Shown here piece by piece: positions 46,072-55,454 of a DNA stretch of 64,000 nucleotides (its first letter is position 1; each line of letters starts with the position of its first letter). Both the position numbers and the translations under genes were made by a program. Source of the stretch: Plasticicumulans lactativorans (GTDB lineage Bacteria > Pseudomonadota > Gammaproteobacteria > Competibacterales > Competibacteraceae); contig NZ_SLWY01000002.1 of the NCBI RefSeq assembly GCF_004341245.1, positions 62,001 through 126,000 on the forward strand, given 5' to 3'. Under the pieces are notes generated by a model, which searched no databases, was not told the origin of the DNA, and was given only the letters and a program-made list of their open reading frames with translations.

Positions 46072-46326
46072 ATGCCCGAGCCCGCCCCCCGCGTCGTCGC
46101 CACGCCCGCTGCGCTCGAACGGATCGCGCGCCTCGCCGGGCGCCACGGACCGCTGACGCTCCACCCGTCCGGCGGCGGCTGCGACGGCAGCGCGCCGAGG
46201 TGCTACCCGCTCGGCGGGTTCCGCGTCGGCATGTCCGCGCTCGGAGGGGCCGAGGGGCTGCGCTTCCTGAACCGCTCGCGGCTCTGCGGCGACGCCGAAC
46301 CCGCCACCCTCGCGCCGCTCGGCTAG
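46072..46326 (+). CDS. DUF779 protein, apparently internally deleted
   Basis: 84 residues. The N-terminal half is a clear DUF779 domain: RVVATPAALERIARLAGRHG and HPSGGGCDGSAPRCYP near residues 32-47. After FRVG (about residue 53) it jumps to EGLRFLNRSRL, which belongs at the domain's C-terminal end; family members as I recall them are about 115-130 residues, so roughly 40-45 middle residues are missing without a frameshift. AGGAGG precedes the ATG. DUF779 genes usually accompany ExaC/AldB-type aldehyde dehydrogenases, as here. Function unknown and possibly lost. Confidence 0.7.
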   Translation: MPEPAPRVVATPAALERIARLAGRHGPLTLHPSGGGCDGSAPRCYPLGGFRVGMSALGGAEGLRFLNRSRLCGDAEPATLAPLG

Positions 46327-46368
46327 GGCCGCGGCGCATCCCTTACGCATGTCCGAGGAGCATCATCC

Positions 46369-46818
46369 ATGACCATTCGCAAGCTGCTGTTCGCCCTGCT
46401 GCTCGGCCTCGGCGCCGCGGCGCAGGCGCAGACTCACGGCGCCGCCGACGCCCGCACGCTGCTCGATCGCGCCGTCGCCTACTTGGAGACGAAGGGCCCG
46501 GAGGCGGCGCTCGCCGCCTACAACGACCCCAAGGGCCCGTTTATCGCCGACGAGCTGTACGTGTTCGCCTTCGACCTCGATGGCACCTACCGGGCGAGCG
46601 GTGCCAACCCGAAGCTGGTCGGCTCCCCGGCGCGCGATCTGCGCGACGCCGCTGGCACGCCGGTCACGGCGACGATCCTCGACGTGGCCAAGACCAAGGG
46701 CGAAGGCGCGGTCGAGTACACCTGGCTCGATCGCAAGACCAACCGCATCGAGCACAAGATCTCGCTGGTCAAGCGGGTCGGCGACCTGGTGCTCGGCGTC
46801 GGCTACTACCGGCCGTGA
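46369..46818 (+). CDS. Secreted single Cache-domain protein
   Basis: 149 residues with a Sec signal (LLFALLLGLGAAAQAQ). The rest is one sCache_2 sensory domain: LDRAVAYLETKGPEAALAAYN, FIADELYVFAFDLDGTYRASG, then GAVEYTWLDRKTNRIEHKIS and LVLGVGYYRP. It has no transmembrane or signalling domain, so it is a free periplasmic ligand-binding protein. Such stand-alone Cache proteins often accompany alcohol-oxidation loci; its partner is not in view. Confidence 0.83.
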   Translation: MTIRKLLFALLLGLGAAAQAQTHGAADARTLLDRAVAYLETKGPEAALAAYNDPKGPFIADELYVFAFDLDGTYRASGANPKLVGSPARDLRDAAGTPVTATILDVAKTKGEGAVEYTWLDRKTNRIEHKISLVKRVGDLVLGVGYYRP

Positions 46819-46825
46819 GCGCGCC

Positions 46826-47800
46826 GTGATCAACGCCGACGGTTCCGCCGCCGGGCCGGCCCCAGCCGCGCTGCCGTCGGTCGTCGTGGCGCCGCGGGCG
46901 GTGTGGCGCCAGCCGGTCGGCGGCGGCCATTACCTGCACGTCGAGGACTGCGGCGACGCGCACGGCGTGCCGGTGGTGTTCCTGCACGGCGGCCCGGGGG
47001 CCGGCTGCCAGCCCTGGCAGCGCGCGCTGTTCGAGCCGCACGACTGGCGCGCGGTGTTCGTCGACCAGCGCGGCGCCGGGCGTTCCACGCCGCTCGGCGG
47101 CCTCTGCGCCAACACCACCGCCGACCTGCTGCAGGACCTCGAAGTCATCCGCCGGCGGCTCGGCATCGCGCGCTGGGTGCTCGCCGGCGGCTCGTGGGGC
47201 GCGACGCTCGCGCTGCTGTACGCACAGACCTTCCCCGAGCGCTGCCGCGGCCTGCTGCTGCGCGGCACCTTCCTTGCCCGCGCGCAGGACATCGCCTGGG
47301 TCTACGGCGCCGACGGCGTGGCGCGCGAGCGCCCGGCGGCTTGGCACGCCTTCCTCGCCCACCTGCCCGTCGCCGAGCGTGCCGACCCGGTGGCGGCCTT
47401 CCACCGTCGCCTCACCGGCGACGATGCCGCGACCGCCGCCGCCGCCGCGCAGGCCTGGCAGGCCTGGGGCGCGGCGCTGGTCGGCAGCGCCGCCGCCGCC
47501 GCCGCGCCGACGCCGCAGGCGCTGGCACAGGCGCGCATCGAGGCGCACTACGTGCGCCACGGCTGCTTCATCGAGGCCGGGCGCGTGCTGCGCGACGCAC
47601 CTGCGCTCGCCGGCATTCCCGGCATCCTGCTGCACGGCACGCACGATGGCGTCTGCCCGCTCGCGCAGGCGCAGGCCTTGCACGCGCTGTGGCCGATGGC
47701 GGAGCTGCGCTGCCTGGATGGCGTCGGCCACGTGCTGGGCGAGCCGGCGATGCGCGCCGCCTGGGTGCAGGCCGCGCGCGACCTGCTGCAGCGCGTGTGA
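46826..47800 (+). CDS. pip: Prolyl aminopeptidase (S33 family)
   Basis: 324 residues from a GTG 8 bp after the preceding stop. Motifs of proline iminopeptidases: VFLHGGPGAGCQPW near residue 50, VDQRGAGRSTPLGGL, nucleophile Ser in AGGSWGATLALLYAQ near residue 125, FLARAQDIAWVYGADG, Asp in GTHDGVCP and His in GVGHVLGEPAM. Cytoplasmic enzyme that removes N-terminal proline from peptides. Confidence 0.9.
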   Translation: MINADGSAAGPAPAALPSVVVAPRAVWRQPVGGGHYLHVEDCGDAHGVPVVFLHGGPGAGCQPWQRALFEPHDWRAVFVDQRGAGRSTPLGGLCANTTADLLQDLEVIRRRLGIARWVLAGGSWGATLALLYAQTFPERCRGLLLRGTFLARAQDIAWVYGADGVARERPAAWHAFLAHLPVAERADPVAAFHRRLTGDDAATAAAAAQAWQAWGAALVGSAAAAAAPTPQALAQARIEAHYVRHGCFIEAGRVLRDAPALAGIPGILLHGTHDGVCPLAQAQALHALWPMAELRCLDGVGHVLGEPAMRAAWVQAARDLLQRV

Positions 47801-47816
47801 GCGGTGCTGCGCGGCG

Positions 47817-48461
47817 TCAGCCGCGCGAGTCGTCGGGCACCCAGCCGCCCAGTTCCTTCCAGCGGTTGACGATGTTGCAGAACAGGTCGGCGGTGCGCTC
47901 GGCGTCGTAGATCGCCGAGTGGGCCTCGCGCGTGTCCCAGTCGATGCCGGCCGCCTGCGCGGCCTTGGCGAGCACGGTCTGGCCATAGGCGAGGCCGGCC
48001 AGCGTGGCGGTGTCGAAGGTGCTGAAGGGGTGGAAGGGGTTGCGCTTGACGTCGCAGCGCAGCACGGCGGCGTTGAGGAACGACAGGTCGAAGGCCGGGT
48101 TGTGGCCGACCAGCACCGCGCGCGTGCAGCCGGTTTCGCGCACGTGGCGGCGCACCTCGCGCAGCACGTTGCCGAGGGCCTCGGTTTCCGGCAGCGCGAA
48201 GCGGAACGGGTGGTGCGGGTCGATGCCGTTGACCGCCAGCGACGCCGCTTCGAGGTTGGCGCCGGGGAAGGGCTCGACGTGGTGGCTCAGGGTCTGGTAG
48301 CGGAACAGGCGCCCGTCGCTGTCCATGCGCAGGATCACCGCGGCGATCTCGAGCAGGGCGTCGGTCGCGGGGTTGAAGCCGCCGGTCTCGACGTCGACGA
48401 CGACGGGCAGGAAGCCGCGGAAGCGGCGGGCGATCGGGGAGCTTGGAGAGGGTTCGTTCAT
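47817..48461 (-). CDS. rnt: Ribonuclease T
   Basis: 214 residues (E. coli RNase T has 215). DEDDh exonuclease motifs are all present: VVVDVETGGFN (Asp, Glu), LVGHNPAFDLSFLNAAVLRC (Asp) and EAHSAIYDAERTADLF (His, Asp). The HPFSTFDTATLAGLAYGQTVLA segment is specific to RNase T. It trims the 3' ends of tRNA and other RNAs. It faces the pip gene convergently, 16 bp apart. Confidence 0.93.
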   Translation of the reverse strand: MNEPSPSSPIARRFRGFLPVVVDVETGGFNPATDALLEIAAVILRMDSDGRLFRYQTLSHHVEPFPGANLEAASLAVNGIDPHHPFRFALPETEALGNVLREVRRHVRETGCTRAVLVGHNPAFDLSFLNAAVLRCDVKRNPFHPFSTFDTATLAGLAYGQTVLAKAAQAAGIDWDTREAHSAIYDAERTADLFCNIVNRWKELGGWVPDDSRG

Positions 48462-48581
48462 CGGCGCGAGGATACCACCGCTCGCCGCGGCGCCGATGGC
48501 GGCGGCGGGACCGCCGACTAGAATCTGGCGATCGCGCCGCGCCTGTGGCGTCCGCCGTTCCCCCTGCCGAGACCTGCCAGG

Positions 48582-51500
48582 ATGCTGCGTCGACTGCTCG
48601 ATAACCATTTCCTCGCCAACACCGCGCTGCTGCTGATGCTGGTGGTCGGCGTGCTGAGCTACCGGCAACTGCCGCGCGAACTCGAACCGCGCGCGCCGTT
48701 CACCGCGGTGGAGATCGTCACCCGCCTCGCCGATGCACCCGCGGCCGAGATCGAGGCGCGCATCACCACACCGATCGAGCGCGCGGTGCGCGGCGTGGCC
48801 GACGTGCGCTACGTCGCGAGCAGCAGCCGCGCGCAGGTGTCGCGGGTGCTGGTGCGCCTGCGCGAACGCGACCGCGCGGTGGTCGAGAGCCGCATCGACG
48901 AGTTGCGCTGGGCGGTGCAGGGCGTGCGCGAGCGCCTGCCCGCGGGGGTCGAGGGGCCGCGCCTCGACGAGGTCGCCGACGCCGGCCGGCGCCCCGCCGC
49001 GGAGTTCCTGCTCTACGGCGGCGGCGACCCGGCCCGCCTGCGCGCCGAGGCGCTGGCGCTGGTGCGCGAGCTCGGAGGCATCGGCGGCGTCGGCCGGGTG
49101 ACGCTGACCGGCGCGCGCGCGCCCGAACTCGAACTGCGCTTCGACGCCGATGCGCTCGCCGCCGCCGGCCTGGCGCCGAGCGCGCTCGCCGACGGCGTCG
49201 CCGCGCATCTGGCGCGCAGCGGCGGCAGCGGCGTGCAGCTCGGCTCGCAGACGGTGCCGGTCGACAGCGTCGCCGAGGTCGCCGACGCGGCCGCGCTCGC
49301 CGCGCTGCCGCTGCCGGCGGCGCGCAAGCGCGGCCTGCACCTCGGCGAGGTCGCCGCGCTCGGGCGCGGCCTCGAGGAGACCGGCCAGCGCGTCGCCGTC
49401 GGCGACGCGGCGGCAGTGCTGGTGGCGGTGTACCGCAAGCCCGAGGTCGGCGCGATCGAGCTCGGCGACCGCCTCGCCGCCTTCCAGGCCGCGTTCAGCG
49501 CGCGCCGGGGCGAGGGCGGCGTGCGCCTGGAATGGCTCGACGACCGCACCCGCGGCAGCCGCGCCGCGCTGGAGACGCTCGAGCACACGGCGCTGCCGGC
49601 GGCGCTGGCGCTGGTCGCGGTGCTCGGGTTCGTCTTCGGTACGCGCTTCGCGCTGCTCGCCGGGGTCGGCGTGGTCGGCGTGGTCGCCACGGCGTTCTGG
49701 CTGTTCGGCTTCACCACCCACACGCTGAACGTCGGCGTGCTGCTCGCGCTGCTCGCCGGCATCGGCGTGCTGGTCGGTGCCGTCGTGACCCTGCTCGACG
49801 CGCTCTACCGCCGGCTGCGCCGCGACGTGACGGCGCTCGACGCCGCCCTCGGCGCGGTCGGCGAAACCGCCGCGCCGCTGGTCGCCGCGGCGCTGACGCT
49901 GTTCGTGACGCTGCTGCCGCTGGTGCTGTCGCGCACCCAGGGGGTGCCGGGGTCGGGCACCGCGTCGGTGCTGGCGCTCGTGCTCGGCGCGCTGCTCGCC
50001 TTCGTGCTCTGGCTGCTGCCCGGGCACGCGGTGGTGACGCGCCTCGGCCTCGAACGTCGCCGCCCGGCGCAGGCGCGGCGCGAGCACGCGGCCTTTGCGC
50101 TGATGCAGGCCGGCGCGCGGCTGGTGATCGCCACGCTGCGGCGGCCGGCGCTGCCGCTGCTGCTGCTCGCGGTGCTGGTGGTCGGCGCGGTGGGGGCGCT
50201 CGCCGGCGGCCTGGTGCGGGTGGCGCCGCTGGCGCCGGCCGATGCACGCAGCTTCGCGATCGACTTCGAGCTGGCCGCCAGCGCCCACCTCGAACAGACC
50301 GAGGCGGCCGCGCGGGCGATCGAGGACGTGGTGCGCGCGGCGCTGCCCGCCGCGGAACTGGCGACCACGGTCAGCTACGCCGGCCTGCGCTACACCGACC
50401 GCGACGCCGTGCAGGCCGAGCACATCGGCCAGGTGGTGGTGACGCTGCAGCCCTACGCGCGCGGGCGCTGGCTGCTCGGCGACGCGATGGCGGCGCTCGC
50501 CGGGCGCCTCGACGCGGTGCCCGGCGTGGTCGAGACCGCGCTGGTGCGCTACGACGAGGGCCGCCCGGCGCCGCGGCCGATCAGCCTGATCCTGCGCGGC
50601 GACGATCCGCGCGAGGTGCGCCGCGCCGCCGATGCGGTGATCGACATCCTGCGCACGCAGCCGGCGGTGTACGACATCGGCGACGACGACAGCGGCGTGC
50701 TCACCGAGCGCGTGCTGCGGCTCAAGCCCGACGCGGTGCGCGCCGCCGGCCTGTCGGGCGGGCAGCTGCTGCGCGAGCTGCGCCTGCTCGGCGGCGGTGC
50801 GGTGGTCGCCTATGCCCGCGACGGCGGCGAGCCGCTGGCGGTGCGGGTGACGGGGCGGAAGGCCGGCGACGACGTCGACGCCTTCCTCGCCCGGCGCCTG
50901 GCGCTCCCCGACGGACGCAGCGTGGCGCTCGGCGAGCTGGTCGAGGCCGAGACGCGGCCGGCGGTGCGCAGCATCCGCCGCTACGACCTGCGCCACGCGA
51001 TCACCGTCGAGGCCGAGATCGACCGCTCGCGCACCAATGCCTACAGCGCCAACCAGGTCGTCACGCGCTGGTGGGAGGCGGACTTCGCGGCGCGCTTCCC
51101 CGGCGTGCAGCTCGCCCGCGGCGGCCCGGTGGCCGAGCTGCAGCAGGGGCTGCAGGCGCTGACCGCGCTGTTCGTGCTCGGCGCCGGCCTCGGCTACCTG
51201 ATCCTCGCCACGCATTTCGGCAGCTACCGCCAGCCCTTCGTGGTGCTCGCGGCGGTGCCGGTGGCGCTGATCGCGCTGGTCGCCGGCCTGGTGATCACGC
51301 GCCAGAGCCTCGGCGCGCATACCGCGCCGCTCGGCCTCGCGCTGCTCGGCCTGACGCTGCACGCCTTCATCGCGCAGGTGACGCTCGGCAACGCGCGCGT
51401 GCACGGCCGTGGCGACATCGCCCGCGCCGCGGTGGCGGCGGCGCGGCAGCGGCTGGTGCCGACGCTCGCCGGCGCGCTGGCGCTCGCCGCCGGCTTCGGC

Positions 51501-53393
51501 GTGCTCGCCGCCGCTGGCTTCGGCGCGACAGCGGTGTGGACCGAGTTCGCGGCACCGTTCGCGGTGGCGGCACCGCTCGCCGCGCTGCTGACGCTCTACG
51601 TGGTGCCGGCGCTGTACGCCGCGCTGACCACGGTGGCCGACGAGGCCGGCTCCGGCACCCGCCTCGCCGCCTGGTGGCGGCGCCGTGTCGCGCCGAGCGC
51701 GCCGCCGCCCGATCCGCTGGCCGCGCTGGCCGAGGCCGAGCCGGCGCTGCGCCCGCTGCTCGAACGCGCCCGCGTCGCCCGCGCCGCGCGCGACCACGTC
51801 GGCGCGGTGCGCGCGCTCGACGAGGCATCGCGGCGCGCGCCGCAGAGCGCGGAGCTGCACCTGCAGCTGGTCGACGAACTGCTGCGCTACCAGCGCGCGA
51901 CCGAATGGGAGCTCGGCATGCACCAGCGCGCCGAGCGCCACCTGGCGCAGGCGACGCGGCTTGAGCCGCAACACCCGCGGCTGGCCGCGCTGACGCGCGC
52001 GGTCGCCGACGCGCAGCGCGGGGCGACGGGGGCGGTGGCCGGCGCGCCGGCGGGCGCGGCGGCGGTCGCCTGGCAGGGGCCGCTGCGCCTGCCGCCGCTG
52101 CCGGGGCGCGAGGCGGCGGCGCCGCGGCGTGCCGCGCGGCGCGTGGCGCGCTCGCAGCGGGCGCCGGTCGGTGCCTACGACGTCGTCATCGCGCTGCGCA
52201 ACCTGGTGCGCCACCGCAAGCGTTCGGCGACGGCGCTGACCGCGATCGCCTTCGGCGCGGTGGCGCTGATCCTCGCCGGTGGATTCATCGAGTGGATCCT
52301 GTGGGCGACGCGCGAGGCGGCGATCCAGGGTCAGCTCGGCCACATCCAGGTGGTCAGGCACGACTACCTGATCAAGGGCACCGCCGATCCCTACGGCTTC
52401 CTGCAGGACGGCACGCCGCCGAAGGCGCTCGGCGGGCTGCCGCACGTCAAGGTGATCGCGCCGCGGCTCGCCTTCAGCGGGCTGGTCAGCTACGGCGACA
52501 TCACCGTGCCATACATCGCGCAGGGCGTGGACCCCGAGCGCGAGGCGGCAATCAGCGTCGACTACCGCATCGTCGCCGGGCGCGGGCTCGGCGCGGCCGA
52601 TGCCGCCGAGGTGATCATCGGCACCGGACTCGCCGACACCCTCGGCATCCGCCCGGGTGACACCCTGGTGCTGACCGGCACCACGCAGGACGGCGGCTTC
52701 AACGCGGTGGAGCTCGCCGTGGCCGGGCTGTTCTCGACGGCGACCAAGGCGATCAACGACATCGCGCTGCGCATGCCGCTGAAGTACGCGCAGGAGCTGT
52801 TGCGGGTGGAGGGGGTGCACACCTGGGTGGTGCTGCTCGACGACACCGACGCCACCGATGCGGTGCTCGCGCAGCTGCGCCAGGGGCTCGAACGTGGCGG
52901 TGGCGGCGATCTGCAGGCGGTGCCGTGGTATGCGCTGTCGGACTTCTACAACAAGTCGGCGGAGCTGTTCTCGCGCCAGATCAACGTGGTGCGCCTGATG
53001 ATCGCCGTGATCATCGTGCTCAGCATTTCCAACTCGCTGATGATGAACGTGATGGAGCGCACCGGCGAGATCGGCACGCTGCGCGCGCTGGGCGCGCGGG
53101 CGCGCTCGATCCTGCGCCTGTTCAGCCTCGAGGCGCTGGTGCTCGGGCTCGCCGGGGCGCTCGCCGGCTGCACGCTCGGCATCCTCGCCGCCGCGGTGCT
53201 GTCGACGGTGGGCATCCCGATGCCGCCGCCGCCGGGCATGGACAAGGGCTTCGTCGCCGAGATCCTGGTCACGCCCGAGCTCGCCTGGACCACCTTCGCG
53301 CTGGCGGTGGTCGCCACCACGCTGTCGGGGCTGTACCCGGCGTGGAAGGCCTCGCGCCTGGTCATCGTCGACGCGCTGCGTCACAACCGCTGA
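48582..53393 (+). CDS. Fusion of a degenerate RND transporter with an FtsX/LolE-type ABC permease
   Basis: 1603 residues in one open frame. Residues 1-1030 follow the AcrB/MMPL RND plan: LLDNHFLANTALLLMLVVGVLSYRQLPRELEP at the N terminus, two large periplasmic loops and two sets of membrane helices. The proton-relay residues are lost: at the AcrB Asp407-Asp408 positions it has Gly399-Ala400 (GVLVGAVVTLLDAL), and at AcrB Lys940 it has His927 (LGLTLHAFIAQ). Residues about 1040-1130 are an Ala/Arg-rich helical, TPR-like linker. Residues about 1198-1603 form a complete FtsX/MacB permease (YDVVIALRNLVRHRKRSA, SRQINVVRLMIAVIIVLSISNSL, MERTGEIGTLRALGAR). No internal start with a good ribosome site was found before the permease part. 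A TAGAAT hexamer at 48522 could be the -10. See findings. Confidence 0.85.
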   Translation: MLRRLLDNHFLANTALLLMLVVGVLSYRQLPRELEPRAPFTAVEIVTRLADAPAAEIEARITTPIERAVRGVADVRYVASSSRAQVSRVLVRLRERDRAVVESRIDELRWAVQGVRERLPAGVEGPRLDEVADAGRRPAAEFLLYGGGDPARLRAEALALVRELGGIGGVGRVTLTGARAPELELRFDADALAAAGLAPSALADGVAAHLARSGGSGVQLGSQTVPVDSVAEVADAAALAALPLPAARKRGLHLGEVAALGRGLEETGQRVAVGDAAAVLVAVYRKPEVGAIELGDRLAAFQAAFSARRGEGGVRLEWLDDRTRGSRAALETLEHTALPAALALVAVLGFVFGTRFALLAGVGVVGVVATAFWLFGFTTHTLNVGVLLALLAGIGVLVGAVVTLLDALYRRLRRDVTALDAALGAVGETAAPLVAAALTLFVTLLPLVLSRTQGVPGSGTASVLALVLGALLAFVLWLLPGHAVVTRLGLERRRPAQARREHAAFALMQAGARLVIATLRRPALPLLLLAVLVVGAVGALAGGLVRVAPLAPADARSFAIDFELAASAHLEQTEAAARAIEDVVRAALPAAELATTVSYAGLRYTDRDAVQAEHIGQVVVTLQPYARGRWLLGDAMAALAGRLDAVPGVVETALVRYDEGRPAPRPISLILRGDDPREVRRAADAVIDILRTQPAVYDIGDDDSGVLTERVLRLKPDAVRAAGLSGGQLLRELRLLGGGAVVAYARDGGEPLAVRVTGRKAGDDVDAFLARRLALPDGRSVALGELVEAETRPAVRSIRRYDLRHAITVEAEIDRSRTNAYSANQVVTRWWEADFAARFPGVQLARGGPVAELQQGLQALTALFVLGAGLGYLILATHFGSYRQPFVVLAAVPVALIALVAGLVITRQSLGAHTAPLGLALLGLTLHAFIAQVTLGNARVHGRGDIARAAVAAARQRLVPTLAGALALAAGFGVLAAAGFGATAVWTEFAAPFAVAAPLAALLTLYVVPALYAALTTVADEAGSGTRLAAWWRRRVAPSAPPPDPLAALAEAEPALRPLLERARVARAARDHVGAVRALDEASRRAPQSAELHLQLVDELLRYQRATEWELGMHQRAERHLAQATRLEPQHPRLAALTRAVADAQRGATGAVAGAPAGAAAVAWQGPLRLPPLPGREAAAPRRAARRVARSQRAPVGAYDVVIALRNLVRHRKRSATALTAIAFGAVALILAGGFIEWILWATREAAIQGQLGHIQVVRHDYLIKGTADPYGFLQDGTPPKALGGLPHVKVIAPRLAFSGLVSYGDITVPYIAQGVDPEREAAISVDYRIVAGRGLGAADAAEVIIGTGLADTLGIRPGDTLVLTGTTQDGGFNAVELAVAGLFSTATKAINDIALRMPLKYAQELLRVEGVHTWVVLLDDTDATDAVLAQLRQGLERGGGGDLQAVPWYALSDFYNKSAELFSRQINVVRLMIAVIIVLSISNSLMMNVMERTGEIGTLRALGARARSILRLFSLEALVLGLAGALAGCTLGILAAAVLSTVGIPMPPPPGMDKGFVAEILVTPELAWTTFALAVVATTLSGLYPAWKASRLVIVDALRHNR

Positions 53394-53403
53394 GGGACGC
53401 GCC

Positions 53404-54612
53404 GTGCTCAAGTTCGCCTTTCGCAACCTCAGCCGCCACAAGCTGCGCACCGCGCTGACGCTCGGTGCGATCGCCTTCGGCGTGATCAGCCTGGTGCTCA
53501 GCGGCGGCTTCGTCGAGGACATCTTCATCCAGCTGCGCGAGAGCACGGTGCAGACCGGGCTCGGCCACGTGCAGATCGCCAAGGAGGGCTACTTCGAGTA
53601 CCGCAGCCGCCAGCCCTACGGTTACATGGTGGAGAACCCGCGCCAGGTGGTGGCCGCGATCAAGGGCATGCCGGCGGTCAAGGAGGCGATGCTGCGCGTC
53701 AACCTGACCGGCAGCCTCAGCAACGGCCGCGGCGAGCTGCCGGTGCTCGGCGAGGGTGTCGAGCCGCAGAAGGAGCAGGCGGTCGGCGGCTTCATCACGC
53801 TGATCGACGGCCGCCGCCTGGGCGCCGACGACCGCTTCGCCGCCGAGCTCGGCGAGGGGCTGGCGCGCGCGCTCGGCGTCAAGCCCGGCGACTTCGTCAC
53901 GCTGCTGCTCGCCACTGCGGAGGGGGCGATGAACAGCGTGGAACTGGAAGTGGTCGGGGTGTTCCGCAGCTTCTCGATCGACTACGACGCGCGGGCGATG
54001 CGCCTGCCGCTCGCCACCGCGCAGGAGGCGCTGGCGGTGAGCGCGGTGCACACCGTGGTGGTGGCGCTGCACCGTACCGAGGACACCCCGGCGGTGCTCG
54101 CCGAGCTGCGGCACACGTTCGGCGGGCAGGGCCTCGCGATCCGCTCATGGGAGGAGCTCGCCGACTTCTACCGCAAGACCGTCGACATGTACCGCGCGCA
54201 GTTCGGCGTGCTGCAGCTCATCATCCTGGTGATGGTGGCGCTGAGCGTGTCCAACAGCGTCAACATCAACATCTTCGAACGCACCGGCGAGATCGGCACG
54301 CTGCTCGCGCTCGGCAACCGCCGCCGCGACGTGTTCTGGCTGCTGGTGCTGGAGAACTTCCTCAGCGGGCTGCTCGGCAGCGTGCTCGGCGCGGCGGCGG
54401 GGGTGGGGCTGGCGCAGCTGATCAGCGCCATCGGCATCCCGATGCCGCCGCCGCCGAACAGCAACGTGGGCTACCTGGCGCTGGTGCGGGTGGTGCCGGT
54501 GGCGGTGCTGCAGGCGCTGGCGATCGGGCTGGTCGCGGCGGTGTGCGCCGCGCTGCTGCCGGCGGCGCGGGTGTCGCGCCTGCCGATCGTCGAAGCGCTG
54601 CGGCGCATCTGA
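53404..54612 (+). CDS. FtsX/LolE-type ABC permease
   Basis: 402 residues from a GTG 10 bp after the fusion gene. Four membrane helices and a large periplasmic domain: KFAFRNLSRHKLRTALTLGAIAFG at the N terminus, FGVLQLIILVMVALSVSNSV, FERTGEIGTLLALGNRRRDV and a C-terminal ALLPAARVSRLPIVEALRRI. It is clearly a sister of the fusion protein's C-terminal domain (both share IGIPMPPPP before the last helices), so the two probably form a heterodimer like LolC-LolE, driven by the ATPase at 55455. Confidence 0.9.
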   Translation: MLKFAFRNLSRHKLRTALTLGAIAFGVISLVLSGGFVEDIFIQLRESTVQTGLGHVQIAKEGYFEYRSRQPYGYMVENPRQVVAAIKGMPAVKEAMLRVNLTGSLSNGRGELPVLGEGVEPQKEQAVGGFITLIDGRRLGADDRFAAELGEGLARALGVKPGDFVTLLLATAEGAMNSVELEVVGVFRSFSIDYDARAMRLPLATAQEALAVSAVHTVVVALHRTEDTPAVLAELRHTFGGQGLAIRSWEELADFYRKTVDMYRAQFGVLQLIILVMVALSVSNSVNINIFERTGEIGTLLALGNRRRDVFWLLVLENFLSGLLGSVLGAAAGVGLAQLISAIGIPMPPPPNSNVGYLALVRVVPVAVLQALAIGLVAAVCAALLPAARVSRLPIVEALRRI

Positions 54613-54633
54613 GCGATGCGGCGCGTGGCGGCT

Positions 54634-55395
54634 TCAGTCGAGCTTCTTCAGGTAGTCCTTGGTGAACATCTTGTCGGGCAGCTCGCGCAGCCGGATGTCG
54701 CCGTAGTCCATGACCGACTCGTCGCCGCGCTTGACGGCATCGGTCATCACCAGCTGGGTCGGCCGCGTGACGCCGTTGACGCTCTTGTAGTTGCGGTAGA
54801 GGCAGGTCTTCAGCAGGCGGCCGGAGACGGCGTAGAACTCGGCCTTGTAGGGGCGGCTGGTGCCTTTCTCGACCCAGTAGAGCACGCGGTGGTAGGTCAC
54901 GGTGCCGTCGATGCCGGTGAGCTCGAGCACCACGTAGGTCTTGCGGTCGATGACCTCCTCGCGCACGCGCCGGGCGTTGTAGTCGCCGGTGAAGTTGGCA
55001 CGGGCGAGGTCGCCGTTGGCGACCTGCCCGGTCAGGCGCTGGGCCAGCGGCAGGCGTACCGGCTGCGACAGGCGCGGCATGTAGATCCACAGGTCGCGGT
55101 CGCGCATCAGCATCACCTGGCCTTTCTCGGAGGCCGGTGCTGTGGTGATCACCAGCGTGTTTTCGTTACCCTTGGACCGCACCAGATACTCGCGTTCCTC
55201 GGGATCGCGCGTGCCGGTCTTCGAGGTGATGTGCACACCGACCTCGAATCCTTCGGCGGGGAAGCGCACGCGGTCGGCGGCTTCGACGAGGTTCAGGGCT
55301 TCGAGATCCACCTCCTGCGCCAGCGCCGGCGTGAGCAGGCAGAGGCCGGCGGCGGCGAGGGCCACGCGCAGCAGGTGCGACAGCGACGTGTTCAT
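54634..55395 (-). CDS. LolA-like outer-membrane lipoprotein-sorting protein
   Basis: 253 residues with a Sec signal (LLRVALAAAGLCLLTPALAQ). The mature chain fits the LolA/LolB-like fold family: GFEVGVHITSKTGTRDPEER, DLWIYMPRLSQPVRLPLAQR, FTGDYNARRVREEVIDRKT and a final MFTKDYLKKLD. No lipobox Cys, so it is a soluble periplasmic protein able to hold a lipid in a hydrophobic cavity. It is transcribed against the neighbours, between the permease and ATPase genes, with AAGGAG before its ATG and a 59-bp divergent gap to the ATPase. Confidence 0.87.
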   Translation of the reverse strand: MNTSLSHLLRVALAAAGLCLLTPALAQEVDLEALNLVEAADRVRFPAEGFEVGVHITSKTGTRDPEEREYLVRSKGNENTLVITTAPASEKGQVMLMRDRDLWIYMPRLSQPVRLPLAQRLTGQVANGDLARANFTGDYNARRVREEVIDRKTYVVLELTGIDGTVTYHRVLYWVEKGTSRPYKAEFYAVSGRLLKTCLYRNYKSVNGVTRPTQLVMTDAVKRGDESVMDYGDIRLRELPDKMFTKDYLKKLD

Positions 55396-55454
55396 CGGGC
55401 GAGACTCCTTGGCGACGACGTTGACGGCGGGAGATCCGGGGAAAGGACAGGACC

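Noticed and set aside
48462-53582. Long minus-strand frame continuing upstream of RNase T over the RND-FtsX gene
   Set aside because: Only the part from 48461 downward matches RNase T; the remainder is antisense to the fusion gene and shows no domain.
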